NCBI GenBank assembly: GCA_003707065.3
Contig: PPXM03000011.1
Span: 124,001-188,000, forward strand
DNA: 64,000 nucleotides
Reading direction: 5' to 3'
From: Trigonopsis variabilis
Lineage: Eukaryota; Ascomycota; Trigonopsidomycetes; Trigonopsidales; Trigonopsidaceae
The notes under the pieces are model-generated. The model worked only from the letters and a program-made list of their open reading frames with translations. It was not told the origin of the DNA and searched no databases. Positions 1 to 11,304 of the stretch are shown one piece after another; the stretch's first letter is position 1; each line of letters opens with the position of its first letter. The position numbers and the translations under genes were made by a program.

Positions 1-484
1 CTCTGGGCTTCGGATTATCAGATGAGCAGATTGCAATGGAAAGTTCTCGAGCATCTGTAACATGATTAGAAGGCAGAGAGTCTACCCACTTTCTGGGAGG
101 CCCCAAAGGAAACAGCGACCGGACAATCGAGTCAAAAAAAGCCTTCGATTCTTTGACATTATTTATTTTTATGCTAGTAGGATCTGGCTCTAGGTGATTC
201 TCGCCTTCCTCGTCTTTCACTAGCTCTGGAAAGGGGTCTTCAAGTAGTAATATGGGAGGCCTCAATGAGGCCAGTGAGTTTATAGGCAAGGTGGTTTTTT
301 TAGGCTTTAAGAACTCCAGAATAGATATGTCCAACAGGAATCGTGAGGCCCTTACTCCTGATACATCCAAAGCGTTTTGAGCCTGCGTCGTTTTATTTGA
401 GAATGTACCAGAGTCAGTTGAGCTTTCATAGGTAGAACTATGAGGGGGGCTGTATGAAGACACATCCGAAGCAGACATGGACAT
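1..484 (-). CDS. FunK1-type protein kinase paralogue, N-terminal part (cut by window edge)
   Basis: The frame is open from the ATG at 484 (a second in-frame ATG at 478) to the left edge of the window, about 160 codons. After a Ser/Thr-rich leader it aligns by eye with the N-terminal half of the next gene: ALDVSGVRASRF against ALKASGLETKKF, a shared TTLP, FFDSIVRSLFPLGPPRKW against FMNAIMRSVFPSGTPRTW, and ARELSIAIC against SREIDLAIC. It is therefore a diverged tandem paralogue of the gene at 1311-3500. The kinase domain lies outside the window. The aspartate of the nuclease-like motif in the neighbour is serine here. Upstream exons like those of the neighbour may exist, so the start is uncertain. 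A TATATAA on the minus strand at 687-693 could be its TATA box. Confidence 0.7.
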   Translation of the reverse strand, partial: MSMSASDVSSYSPPHSSTYESSTDSGTFSNKTTQAQNALDVSGVRASRFLLDISILEFLKPKKTTLPINSLASLRPPILLLEDPFPELVKDEEGENHLEPDPTSIKINNVKESKAFFDSIVRSLFPLGPPRKWVDSLPSNHVTDARELSIAICSSDNPKPR

Positions 485-1310
485 AGTTGGAACACTTGTA
501 TTGAACGAATGAAGCTGTCTTACTAGGACAAGAAGACGTGAAAAGAAGATGAAAGAAAGGGCGGTGGCGAGGGAGCCCTTGGGCTCCTGTAAGAGATAAG
601 ACAATGACTAGTGACGGAGGCGCGGGACTGACACATGGTGAGAACATCACCTTGCACATGAAGAAAAACAAGACAGCCCATCTAAGTTATATAGCCATCT
701 CTCAACATCTAAGCAGGCCAGATTCATAAGACGGAATAGATTGCAAGTGATACTTGTTGAAAGGAAGGAAACATCGATCCACTTTAGGTGCCCATGCTGA
801 TAAAGTGATGGCCAAAGTATGATGTTACTTATATAATCATCAATCATTACTGTAAAGCGAATTTAATTTATACTGTTGAATTGCAGGCCCGTGTCTGTAA
901 AGGCGTCTACATATGACACTTAGTGTCTTTGTTTCCTTTGTTCGTTAGTTTTAACATAAACCAGGTTCATCAGCAGTATTAAACATTTATATCCATTATT
1001 CTTCTCGCTTGAAGGTGAGTAGAAGTCAATTATTATTCTGGCTTAAAGCTTGTATGTTTCTCTGTCCCTTTACAAGCACTGCCGCCATCTAGCCTCACAT
1101 AGAGTATCATTTTTGGCGAAACGCCCCGAAAGCTCGCTTACAAGTGATATCCAGTCCATGTTATGAAGCTGGCGAATCAACTTATGTAATGTAAGGTTAT
1201 CTTATTACGAAGCTTTAATTTGAAAATAAGAAGTAAATTCATTCATAGGTTGTGAAAACACACGTTTCATCTATTACACTTTTCAGCTCATCGAGAACAA
1301 TGATGGTCGA
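485..1310. other. intergenic region between the two FunK1-type genes
   Basis: This 826-bp AT-rich stretch holds the promoter side of the truncated paralogue and the 3' flank of the complete one. A minus-strand TATATAA lies at 687-693. No convincing coding frame was found. Upstream exons of the first gene could lie here, but I could not link any to it in frame. Confidence 0.5.
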
Positions 1311-3500
1311 TCAATTAGTTTGGGGTATCGGGACCACCGATTCCAGGTTTCGGAGAAGAGCATCGTGATCAGCAGCACCATTCTCACGCGGAGAAATCAG
1401 AAAATTAGCAAACGCCTTCATCAACAGGTCAAATTCTAGCCAACATGGATGTATTACAACACGCAAGGAAGAAGTAGGTCTATCAAATAAGAGAGTTTGC
1501 CGTAGAATAGAATTGCGTAGATTCAATTGTCGGTCTCTTTTGGCTGAAGCAAGCTTTTTTATAAGTGATTCTTCTGTTTCACTATACTCGTAAAACTGAA
1601 AGCCGGTGGCGTGGTTATTATTATCATGGGAATTGTCACCAAGATAATAGCAGTGAAAAAACCAAAAAAGCACCCAAAAAAAAGATTCTAGATCACTTGA
1701 TGGGGTATCACATCCTGTCTCCCAGACTTCTCTGGCTATAAAAACTTTCTCTCTAAAACGAGTTCTAGCAAGTCGAGTGGACTGGCAAAGCATAATGGCA
1801 TGATCTAAATTAACTAACACACCTCGTTTCCGAATAGAGTCGTACATGATATTAGATATGCAAATGTCTCTGTGTAAGATTCCAGCTTCTAGAAGTTCCT
1901 TGTGTCCTTTATGTTAGACCGGGTCACTCTCAACAACTAACCTCGTATGGCATCGAAAACGCAATGTACCAATAGCACCTTACTCTGTAGTTCATTTAAA
2001 GGCACATAAGATGGCATTAGGAACTGCTCGTTTATGAGAACAGAATGATCTCTAGTCCCGTTTACCGGTTCAGCCAGAAATTTACGTCGAAGACACCAAG
2101 TATCTTTAACGATGGAACTAACGCCGATGATCTTTGGTAAATATTTTCGTTCTTGGACCATTTCTAAGAGCGTAAGCTCTGAGGCACGATCTATGGAAGC
2201 CCAGCTACTTTTTAAGATCGCTTTAGTTCCATGATGCGCAACCTGCCAAAGATTACTTTGGGGGCCTAGTAAGAGACCGTGGCGCGATATACTCCGGCAA
2301 ATAGAGTATTGCCTCTCATCGATGACAGCATTATGGCTATCATGAACCTTTCCGAGGCGCTCCTCGGGCAGTGTCATTAAGGCGTGCAACAGCCGAGCGA
2401 TTTCAATTTTTTTGCCAAAATGAACCCGCTTAAACTGGTATGCGCCGGTTCTATCGAAGTACCATGGTGTAACCCTTGATTTGACTACCGCCAACGCAAT
2501 AACGAACTGACGCGCACAGTCCTCCAGCATAATGTTGCTGGCCCGCTCTGCCAGCTGCCAAAACGAGTACTTTTTACCCATACGTTTACCACTTTTCAGC
2601 TCTATAGGCACCAATACACTGCTAAAGGTCATTTCCTCCGATAGGCAGATGGCTAGGTCTATTTCGCGACTATTACCCTTAAACTTGATTTTGTGAGGGT
2701 ACTCCCAGGTCCTTGGAGTTCCTGATGGGAATACCGACCTCATGATTGCATTCATAAAAGCTTGTACATGCTCTTCGTCAAACGATTCCGGTACTTGTAC
2801 CGTATTCAGGGCGGTCAGGGAGCCCGTCGGCAAGGTTGTGTCCTCACACTGAAGAAAGGTCAGCAATGAAACTTTCAGATCAAATTTTTTTGTTTCAAGA
2901 CCAGAGGCCTTTAAAGCGTATTCTGCATCTTTCACAGAATATGATACACAGTAAGCAGGATCAGAGGCTCTTTTAAGTGATTTTTGAGGAACGAGGTCCT
3001 CGAACTCTTGGAAAGGTGAACGAGATCCAGCCAGGCCGAGGTAACCGCCAAAAGCCGAGCCCAGCATATATCTCAGCTGGCTCCAAGGAATTGCCTCCTG
3101 CTGAGTAGACAGATGGGCTCTCAGATATGAGATAACTGCGGTCAGAAAAAGATGCAACGTTCAAGCAAAGATTAGCACTATAAAACGGCAAGTCATGAGC
3201 ACTGAGTGTCTTCACAAACCTTCTTGTATTTCATCATATTTTTTCGTGACTAGGAAGTAGAAGACGGTGTATACAATGTCGAAAATCGAAACACGACGAT
3301 GACGTGTATCAGCAGGGCCTCTACTGGTGGCTCCTGTCTGCTTTAAGAATTGAACGCTATCAGGCGCGAAAGCATCAATAAAGTAGAGCACCATAGAGTA
3401 CTCATTGGAGTCTTGAGCATTAGAAAAGCCTTTCTTGATATGTACCTTTATGTAGCTCTTTAGGACGAACCTTTTCTAGATATCTTGCTGAGGAAGTCAT
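1311..3500 (-). CDS. FunK1-type fungal protein kinase with PD-(D/E)XK-like N-terminal domain
   Basis: Four exons (3500-3446, 3411-3220, 3135-1942, 1906-1311) join in frame to 678 aa. Introns are 34, 84 and 35 nt; the last reads GTTAGT...CTAACATAAAG. The C-terminal third carries the FunK1 kinase catalytic loop LHRDICISNIM (Asp at about 494) and the LDHA metal-binding motif that replaces DFG in this family. The middle has a beta-strand pattern with IDLAI (Asp about 242), then PIELKSGK (Glu about 261, Lys about 263) and a following Gln, which resembles the core of a PD-(D/E)XK nuclease. FunK1 kinases are a fungus-specific, often expanded family of unknown substrate. The start is the first ATG of a chain of in-frame exons; the 34-nt first intron makes exon 1 less certain than the rest. 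Confidence 0.8.
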
Positions 3501-4451
3501 TATGGAAAAGGTCTGCTGTGAGTGAGGAAAGAGTTTTCAGTGAAAGGTGTTTTTATATACTATCCTTAGTTTGAGCTGGTCATAAGCACATCCTTGCCGC
3601 ACAAATGATATATGCACCTTTCCAACACAGACTAACCAATTTAGGTATTTTACGCCACTCTGTCACCGATAGACCGTTTCATTGACAATGCACAGGTAAT
3701 AACGGGGTATGGTGGCTTAACATTAAAGGGCAAAGTAAACAAACATTGTGGTGCCTCAGCTGTTGACGCCAAACTTGATATGGTCTCTTAAGGCTGAATA
3801 AAGACACAAGAAACAGTGAACCAAGCCGATTTAACAGAGAGACGGATGGTCATGGCCCAAAGGGCACAAAGTCTCTTCTGACTGAACAAAGACAAAGAGA
3901 ATCAGCATGAAACGGTGATAAAGCAAATTGACACGGAGGCTGTTTTGGTATCACTTAAACAGGTAAGCCCATTAGTTGAGATAATATAATAAAATTTGGA
4001 AAGGGTGTTGGTTAAGTCGAGCATCAACTAGATAAGCCATACTTCAATGTAACACTCGAGAGCAAGGTCTAGTATAATATCCTATACATATAGTAGAGAC
4101 ATTTCAAAACAGTTCTCAGCCCTGAAACTATTTTGTACATCCTTGTACTAGCCCTTATATATCCGTAGATGGGTAAAAATCGGCACGAATTGGCAGTCGA
4201 TAGGCTCTGAACAGCGGGCGAGAGACGGTTGGCAACCGCAACATAGACGGGATTGACGTCTAGAAGGATCTGCCTTTAGTTTAAAAATGGAATATAGTAA
4301 GCTTGGTGGTTCATAGTTATGCAATTGAATTTCTGATAATGCAATCAAACTCAACAGGAAGGTATTTATAAAACAGTGCCTAGTGTTGGTCCAACACCAA
4401 TGGCTGTTCCTTGGTGACGAGTCTCGTGTAGCGATCTAACACCAGCCATCG
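3501..4451. other. divergent intergenic region, FunK1-type kinase / AP-3 beta
   Basis: About 950 bp between two divergently transcribed genes. Apart from the TATA-like element near 3551 I see no gene; the longest frames lack an ATG start. Confidence 0.5.
3551..3559 (-). promoter_or_regulatory. candidate TATA box of the complete FunK1-type gene
   Basis: On the minus strand this reads TATATAAAA, about 50 nt upstream of the proposed ATG at 3500. That spacing suits a TATA element with a short 5' leader and gives modest support to the chosen first exon. Confidence 0.4.
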
Positions 4452-6786
4452 ATGATGGCGGATTCCCTGTCTCGCATTGGGTCTTTTTTCGATAGTGCTC
4501 GAGATCTAACGCTGGAAGCGGCTAACGCTGCATCGTCCAGGCTCAACGAGGATGTCTTTTCCAGGCAGACCCGAGATGTTTCGATGCTCTTGGTGTCTAA
4601 AAGCGATCGGGATAAACTGGCAGGGCTGAAGCATGTAATATCAGTGAGTATAGTCCAACAATTGCAGTCCATGGTTGAGAATCTAACGGAAGCAAATGGC
4701 TAAAGGAATTGATGTGTCAAAATATTTCCCTGAAGTCGTGAAGAATGTCGCCTCTCCCACGCTGGAAATCCGCAAACTTGTGTATATCTATCTGCTGCGA
4801 TATGCGCAATATGAGCCCGATTTAGCTTTAATGTCTATTAACACTATTCAAAAGTCCTTGTCGGATGCTTCTACTCAGGCGAGGTCGATGGCTATCAGGG
4901 CCATAGCGGGAATCCGAGTGCCTTCCATCTCAGCAATCGTTGTTCTGTCTATCAAAAAAGCAGCGTTGGATTTATCCCCAATTGTTCGCAGATCGGCAGC
5001 CTTGGCTATTTATTCATGCGTTGATGTCGATTCTTCAACTCCGGCATCTTTGATTGATGTGTTGGGAAGCCTGCTGGGGGATTCTACCGCTTTTGTGGTC
5101 AACTCGGCGATTTTTACCTTTTCGGCTTTGTGTAGTGATCGCATGGATCTAATCCATCCAAATTATCGCAAATTTTGTCGAATGCTACCTGAATTGGATG
5201 AATGGGCTCAAGTCTTGATGCTCGATATATTGGTGGCTTATTGCCGCTTGTACGTTCCTCAGATCAAGTATATTCCAAAGGACGAGAATGAGGAATCAGA
5301 AGGCGTCACTGAGATATCGCCAGAAGCTCAAGATCAATACATTCCAATCATTGATAGTGACTTACAATTACTTCTTGAAAATACCTTCCCACTTCTCCAT
5401 AGCATCAATAGGGCTGTAGCCTTGCGTGCAGTCTATACTTATTATTACTTGGCTCCTCATCTCTACCTCAAACCGGCGATAGCCGTCCTGGTGTCGCTTC
5501 TGGCTCAAGCCGATGATGAATCTAGTCTGATCATACTCCGCAATATCATTGTGATATCCTCTGGTCAGTTCTTGCCTCTACTTTATCCTTATGTTTCTTC
5601 TTTCTACCTTAGCTCATCTGATTCCCCCGCTGTCCGGTCCTTGAAGCTAGAACTGCTGTCGAGACTTTGTACCGAACAGAATTATCGACAAATAATTCCA
5701 GAGTTGAACTACTATTGCGAGCTTGGTCTTAACAAGGATGTCACCGTCGAGGCTGTGCGAGCGCTAGGTCGCTCGGCAAGCGTTTCTCCTTTGATCTCGA
5801 AAAAAGTCTTTCATATCTTATTAAAACACCTTCACTCTCACGATCAGGATCTGGTGGGCGAATGTTGTATAATGATCCGATATCTGATCCAGTTATCGGC
5901 CTCTGAACAAATGAGCTCAGATCTAAATAAAACCGTTGGACTCCTGATCAAAAGTCTGGATGGAATTAAAAGCTCTTCTGCCAGAGCAAGCGTAATATGG
6001 CTTGTTGGAGAGTATACAACAACTGCAAGAGATGCTCTTCTTATCCAACTCGCACCTGATATATTACGGAAAAGCGCAAAGACCTTTCGTGATGAAGAGC
6101 TCAATGTTAAATTACAGGTGTTGTTATTATCGGCTAAGCTATATGCGTTCTATCGCGATAGTGAAGATAGCTCGATCGATTCGAACCTTCGTGATGCGGT
6201 ATTCAAACTTTTTGACTACCTTCTTCAGTTATCTAAATACGATGTATCTTATGACTTGCGAGACCGAGCACGGGTGTACGAAGCGCTACTATCTCCCGAA
6301 TCACCACCCGACTTAGCCAAGCTAGTCCTCCAAGCTCCGAAACCAGTGCCGCAAGTACCCTATCCTTCTGAAACGCTCATGAAGTTTGAATTGTGCAGTG
6401 CCAGTCTTGCGCTTGGTGTACCATTGGATTCTTTCACCAGTGTCCCTGAGTGGGCTAAAATGGTCCCGGATCCGAGCATTCGTGATGATCCTAAAGATCT
6501 TCAGTCTTCAAAGAATGGCCCGGTTAGTATCTCTGGGTCTAAATCACGGCCTGGGGCAGCATCGTTCACAACAGGGCGGTCTAGTCCTAGTGTACTCAGC
6601 CATAATTCTAGTACCAGTATTATGGCTGAGGCTGTAATAAACGCTAAAGGGCAATCTTTGGATGATTTCTTTAGTTCTTCAGACCATGTGGCACCCTCGA
6701 CTGTCGCAGTCCCCGCGGACGACACAGAAAGTGAATACGAAGAAGTGATTGAAGAAGTTACAGATGATGAAGAATCCGAGTCATGA
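4452..6786 (+). CDS. APL6: AP-3 complex subunit beta
   Basis: Two exons (4452-4643 and 4693-6786), 761 aa, joined across a 49-nt intron (GTGAGT...CTAACGGAAG). The N-terminus is a typical adaptin alpha-solenoid: GLKHVIS, MAKGIDVSKYFPEVVKNVAS and EIRKLVYIYLLRYA match the beta-adaptin core, with AP-3-like sequence around LALMSIN. AP-3 sorts cargo from the trans-Golgi/endosome to the vacuole. The C-terminal 150 residues are a Ser-rich hinge ending in an acidic tail (EYEEVIEEVTDDEESES). The C-terminal ear domain seems absent, as is common in fungal AP-3 beta. The start is MMADSL or the next Met. The gene faces kynureninase, with only 9 bp between the two stop codons. Confidence 0.92.
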
Positions 6787-6795
6787 TTGTTTCAT

Positions 6796-8178
6796 CTAAT
6801 TCGTCGATTCCAGTGACTCTAGCGCCCTGTTGACTGTCTCAGCTACATAGCGGACTTGAGCAAAGGAATTATACAGAGGAGCAGGAGCAAGACGGATGAC
6901 ATCTGGATCCCTCTCATCGCCCAGTATTCGATTCTTTTGAAGGAAGGCAAGGACTTTTGGCATATCTCCGCGCTTCTTGAAAAGCAGTGAAAGCTGGGCT
7001 CCCCGTTCCTCGGGATTAGCAGGCGTGATAATGGTGAATCCAGTGCCTGCTTCAGCTAAGGGAGAATAATACGGGCTCTTGGTGAGAAGTTCGTAAAGCA
7101 AGCCCGTAAGTAATAGACTTTTATCGCGGATAGCTTTCATTCCACCTGCGGCCAGGAACACGTTGGCGCTGGTAGTAACCAAGACTGTGTCAAGCACCGA
7201 AGGATTTGACATTCGAAACCCTGCCGCTCCAGGAATGACATCAAAATCAGGGAGCATGCGAAACCGATTGGAGAGCGTGTTGCCCCACCATCCGGCTTGA
7301 CGAGGAAGCTGGCTGTCAGCAGCATTGGTATGTACGAATAGTCCAGCGATGCCACCAGGACCTGAATTGAGATATTTATATGAACACCAGGCTGCGAAAT
7401 CGACGTGCCACTCGTGAAGTTTCAGAGGAACATTGCCTACCGCATGAGCCAAGTCCCAACCCACCAAAGCACCAACCTCGTGGCCAACTTGAGTTATCCT
7501 CGGGATATCAAAGAACTGCCCAGTATAGAATTGGATGCCTGAAAGCCAGACAATGGCGATTTTCGAGCCTTCAGCCCGTATAGCTGCTTCTATATCTTCT
7601 GTCCTGAGCGTGGCCTCGCCAGCGCGAGGTTTCAAAGGTAAGAGCGTTTCTTTTGGATTCAGGTTCTTCATTTCAGCAATACTAGCTAATGCATATCGAT
7701 CAGAAGGGAAAGCCTTTTCCTCATAAACAATCTTGAATCGATCAGATGTAGGTCTATAAAAGGCAGCAAATAACACATGTAGATTAGACGTCAACGACCC
7801 CATGACTGCCACCTCTGACTCCTGAGCTCCAACAATTGGAGCAATGGCTTTCACAGCCGGTCCATCAATCGTCACCCATGGCTCCAAACCATCTCGGCGG
7901 CTAAAGTGCCCCATTACTCCTCGCGTCTTCCAAGCATTCAATTCGTCCTTGATTGCTTTTTCCGAGGCCTTCGGCATTAGCCCCAGAGAATTTCCACAGA
8001 AGTAGACATCAGATTCCTTGCACGCTCCTTCTGAGTCATCCTTGGCCGTCGTAGGGATAAAGAACTCTTCCCCAAACCGAGCTAACGGATCAATCGAATC
8101 AGCATATTCCACAAACTCAATTGATCCTAAATCTTTGGCCTTTGAAGCTTTGAGCAGCTCTTTGAGCGTCGTCGTCAT
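6796..8178 (-). CDS. BNA5: kynureninase
   Basis: Single-exon gene, 460 aa, the usual length. It hydrolyses 3-hydroxykynurenine (and kynurenine) to 3-hydroxyanthranilate (or anthranilate) plus alanine in NAD synthesis from tryptophan, normally in the cytosol. Visible signatures are YFCGNSLGLMP near the N-terminus, the PLP-aspartate region WDLAHAVGNVPL and the PLP-lysine site WCSYKYLNSGPGG (Lys at about 270), followed by GWWGN. Kynurenine 3-monooxygenase, the preceding enzyme, lies about 10 kb to the right on the same strand. The 3' end is almost abutted by the AP-3 beta stop codon, so the two 3' UTRs must overlap. Confidence 0.97.
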   Translation of the reverse strand: MTTTLKELLKASKAKDLGSIEFVEYADSIDPLARFGEEFFIPTTAKDDSEGACKESDVYFCGNSLGLMPKASEKAIKDELNAWKTRGVMGHFSRRDGLEPWVTIDGPAVKAIAPIVGAQESEVAVMGSLTSNLHVLFAAFYRPTSDRFKIVYEEKAFPSDRYALASIAEMKNLNPKETLLPLKPRAGEATLRTEDIEAAIRAEGSKIAIVWLSGIQFYTGQFFDIPRITQVGHEVGALVGWDLAHAVGNVPLKLHEWHVDFAAWCSYKYLNSGPGGIAGLFVHTNAADSQLPRQAGWWGNTLSNRFRMLPDFDVIPGAAGFRMSNPSVLDTVLVTTSANVFLAAGGMKAIRDKSLLLTGLLYELLTKSPYYSPLAEAGTGFTIITPANPEERGAQLSLLFKKRGDMPKVLAFLQKNRILGDERDPDVIRLAPAPLYNSFAQVRYVAETVNRALESLESTN

Positions 8179-8334
8179 GAGTTACAAATGTCAGCTTGTG
8201 TTCGCTACACCTATCTAACAGGGTCATCTTTAACTTCTCAGCAATACGATTTCTTCCTACTTGGCCGTATTTTATTTCATTCGACAAAAGCTTACAGTTT
8301 GCCTTTCTCGCGTTTCAATAAGAATAACTAGTTC

Positions 8335-8733
8335 TCAATAATGTTTATCAGATCTTTTTCTCCTCTTGATCCATAGCACTCGACCTCCTCTTGGGTATAA
8401 TTCAAGTATTATGCCATCCCTTAACTCAATAGCTGATATGTAGCCTTTAATTAGGAGTGGTTGAGAAGTTTGCCGTCGCACCAAAACTGTTGATCGTGCA
8501 AAACGACCCTTTCCGATATAAGTCGCACTCGAGGCAGTAGCTCCACCGTACCTTTTTTTTATGTAGACGTCAGCATTAGGAAAAGCACTGTGCGGCCAAT
8601 CGACTGAGCACCGTTTGGTTGGATTACTAAAATGTGTGTCAAGTCTTGCGATTTGCCTGTCCAAGCTTGTTGGGCAGCTATTAGACTCCCAGCGAATGCC
8701 AACTAAACTGACATAAACTGCTTCTGCTGTCAT
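8335..8733 (-). CDS. hypothetical protein, 132 aa
   Basis: An ATG-started open frame of 132 codons with no recognised family. The protein mixes hydrophobic beta-like stretches (VYVSLVGIRW, LLIKGYISAIEL, GIILELYPRGG) with a basic C-terminus (WIKRRKRSDKHY), which looks more like a folded small protein than random translation. No membrane segment or signal peptide is evident. It starts only about 50 bp beyond the 3' end of the tRNA-Glu gene on the same strand, so its promoter would have to overlap the tRNA pair. It could be one exon of a longer gene, or spurious. Confidence 0.45.
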   Translation of the reverse strand: MTAEAVYVSLVGIRWESNSCPTSLDRQIARLDTHFSNPTKRCSVDWPHSAFPNADVYIKKRYGGATASSATYIGKGRFARSTVLVRRQTSQPLLIKGYISAIELRDGIILELYPRGGRVLWIKRRKRSDKHY

Positions 8734-8748
8734 CTAGAAAGTCATTGC

Positions 8749-8756
8749 AAAAAAAA
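8749..8756 (-). terminator. Pol III terminator of tRNA-Glu
   Basis: A run of eight T on the minus strand about 30 nt after the tRNA-Glu 3' end; a weaker T4 lies nearer, at 8763-8766. Confidence 0.6.
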
Positions 8757-8784
8757 TAAATTAAAAGCAACCAAAGTATTGAAA

Positions 8785-8856
8785 CTCCGAAACGGGGAAT
8801 TGAACCCCGGTTTGCCCGGTGAGAGCGGACCGTGCTAGCCACTACACTATTTCGGA
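8785..8856 (-). tRNA. tRNA-Glu (CTC)
   Basis: 72 nt without intron. The acceptor stem is TCCGAAA/TTTCGGA with discriminator G. The anticodon arm GTCCG-CTCTCAC-CGGGC gives anticodon CTC, reading GAG. The T arm is GGGG-TTCAATT-CCCC. The D region TAGTGTAGTGGCTAGCAC resembles yeast tRNA-Glu. It is divergent from the tRNA-Ala gene, with about 100 bp between their 5' ends. Confidence 0.95.
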
Positions 8857-8957
8857 TTGCTTGGGAGTTTACAGCAAATGTACATTGTGATGCAGTATCT
8901 TCTTGTCAGCATTTCTAGTTAGTGTAGGGCAAATCTGATTTTGTATCGAAATTTATC

Positions 8958-9029
8958 GGGCGTGTGGTCTAGGGGTATGATTTTCCTTTCGCATAGGAAC
9001 GGTCATCGGTTCGAGTCCGGTCTCGTCCA
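8958..9029 (+). tRNA. tRNA-Ala (CGC)
   Basis: 72 nt including discriminator A. The anticodon stem-loop TTCCT-TTCGCAT-AGGAA gives anticodon CGC, reading GCG. The acceptor stem has the G3:U70 wobble pair that identifies alanine tRNAs. Its start (GGGCGTGTGG) and end (CTCGTCCA) match yeast tRNA-Ala as I remember it, including the unpaired 6/67 position. The D arm (GGTCTAGGGGTATGA) is more proline-like. A T-run terminator follows at once. Confidence 0.93.
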
Positions 9030-9031
9030 AA

Positions 9032-9038
9032 TTTTTTT
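9032..9038 (+). terminator. Pol III terminator of tRNA-Ala
   Basis: A run of seven T beginning three bases after the discriminator base of tRNA-Ala. Confidence 0.8.
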
Positions 9039-9258
9039 GCATTATAAATGGTCATTCTCGTGGTTGCAGAAACTGTAAGTCTCTCGATTCCATTCCCGAG
9101 GAACGCTCCCGCAAAGCTGTTCGATGCCCATGAGTTGTAGCGGCGACGTCACGATCGGGGATCTCACTAGATAAACGAACGTCGAGCACACAGTTAAAGC
9201 GTCCTACTTTGTTTTTAACTTTCGATACTTGCTTTGATTATACTGATACTAATCGGTC

Positions 9259-10079
9259 ATGCCACAAGTCTTTCGATTGCTAGTCAAGGCAGGCAGCGAT
9301 TATGATGAGAACGGCCTCAAGCCTGTGGTGGTGAATAGCGGCGAGATGATGGATATAGAAGGCGATAATGCCTCAATTAAGCTAGAAGTTCATGTGCAAG
9401 ATTATTTTGGGCAAGAGGGGGAAGCTGGCAGGCGATCGAGTGATTATTTCAAGTCGACGGGGCACGAGTACGATCGGTACGCTATTCAATTTTGCATAAA
9501 GTTCAAAGGTAACGGCTATAGAAATAGATAGTTTACTGATCACAAGAACCTATCGACGGAGACGATCTACTGTTTGGAAACGACTTTGATAAGCCGATCA
9601 AAGACTCTCTTCCGTATGGATCGTCAATTGCTTATACAGTTTTCAAAACCTTGATCGACCCCGGAGTCGAAGGCGATGCCTACAGCGACAAGCCCTTTCT
9701 CTATGGTACCGCTCTGTCCTCGTTCAATGAGATTGTAGCCGGAGAATGGGATGGAGGACCGGTTGTTGAAGATCATGAAAAATTAAGTCCAGACATCCCA
9801 GCAGAAGGGTCAGCCAGTCGGCGATCATATTATCTGACCAAGGAGAATCGTGAAAAGTTCCAGTTCGAAGCAGATCAACCGTATACGTTTTCGTTTGAAA
9901 ACGCCTACTTGGATATGAGCGATGGGTTTCAACTTCGACTGCCCAAGGTGAGTTTGAACGTCATGAAGTATTGGGACGGGCAGCCGTTGCGTTACGTTCT
10001 CAAGTCAAGGGACGGCGCCAGGGTTTTCCTTGTCGTTCAATTTACGCTGGATAAGATTGACCAGGGAACGCAGAGCTAG
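9259..10079 (+). CDS. DUF1769 family protein
   Basis: Exons 9259-9508 and 9547-10079 join across a 38-nt intron to a 260-aa protein. The spliced junction reads KFKEPIDGDDLLFGNDFD, which with PYGSSIAY, LIDPGVEGD and PFLYGTALSSFN matches the fungal DUF1769 family as I recall it. The function of that family is not established. There is no signal peptide or membrane segment, and a cytosolic or nuclear location is only a guess. The start is the first ATG, immediately before a beta-strand-like MPQVFRLLVKAG. The gene is convergent with homoisocitrate dehydrogenase (24 bp between ends). Confidence 0.85.
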
Positions 10080-10102
10080 GCTGGAGGGTAGTTAAGGTCT
10101 AA

Positions 10103-11304
<1,202 letters not shown>

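Noticed and set aside
438-671. 77-codon minus-strand frame overlapping the first FunK1-type gene
   Set aside because: Different frame from the FunK1-like alignment, which is the supported reading; the leader is low in protein-like features.
4148-4354. 68-codon minus-strand frame between FunK1 and AP-3 beta
   Set aside because: TTG start, no family resemblance, short length expected by chance.
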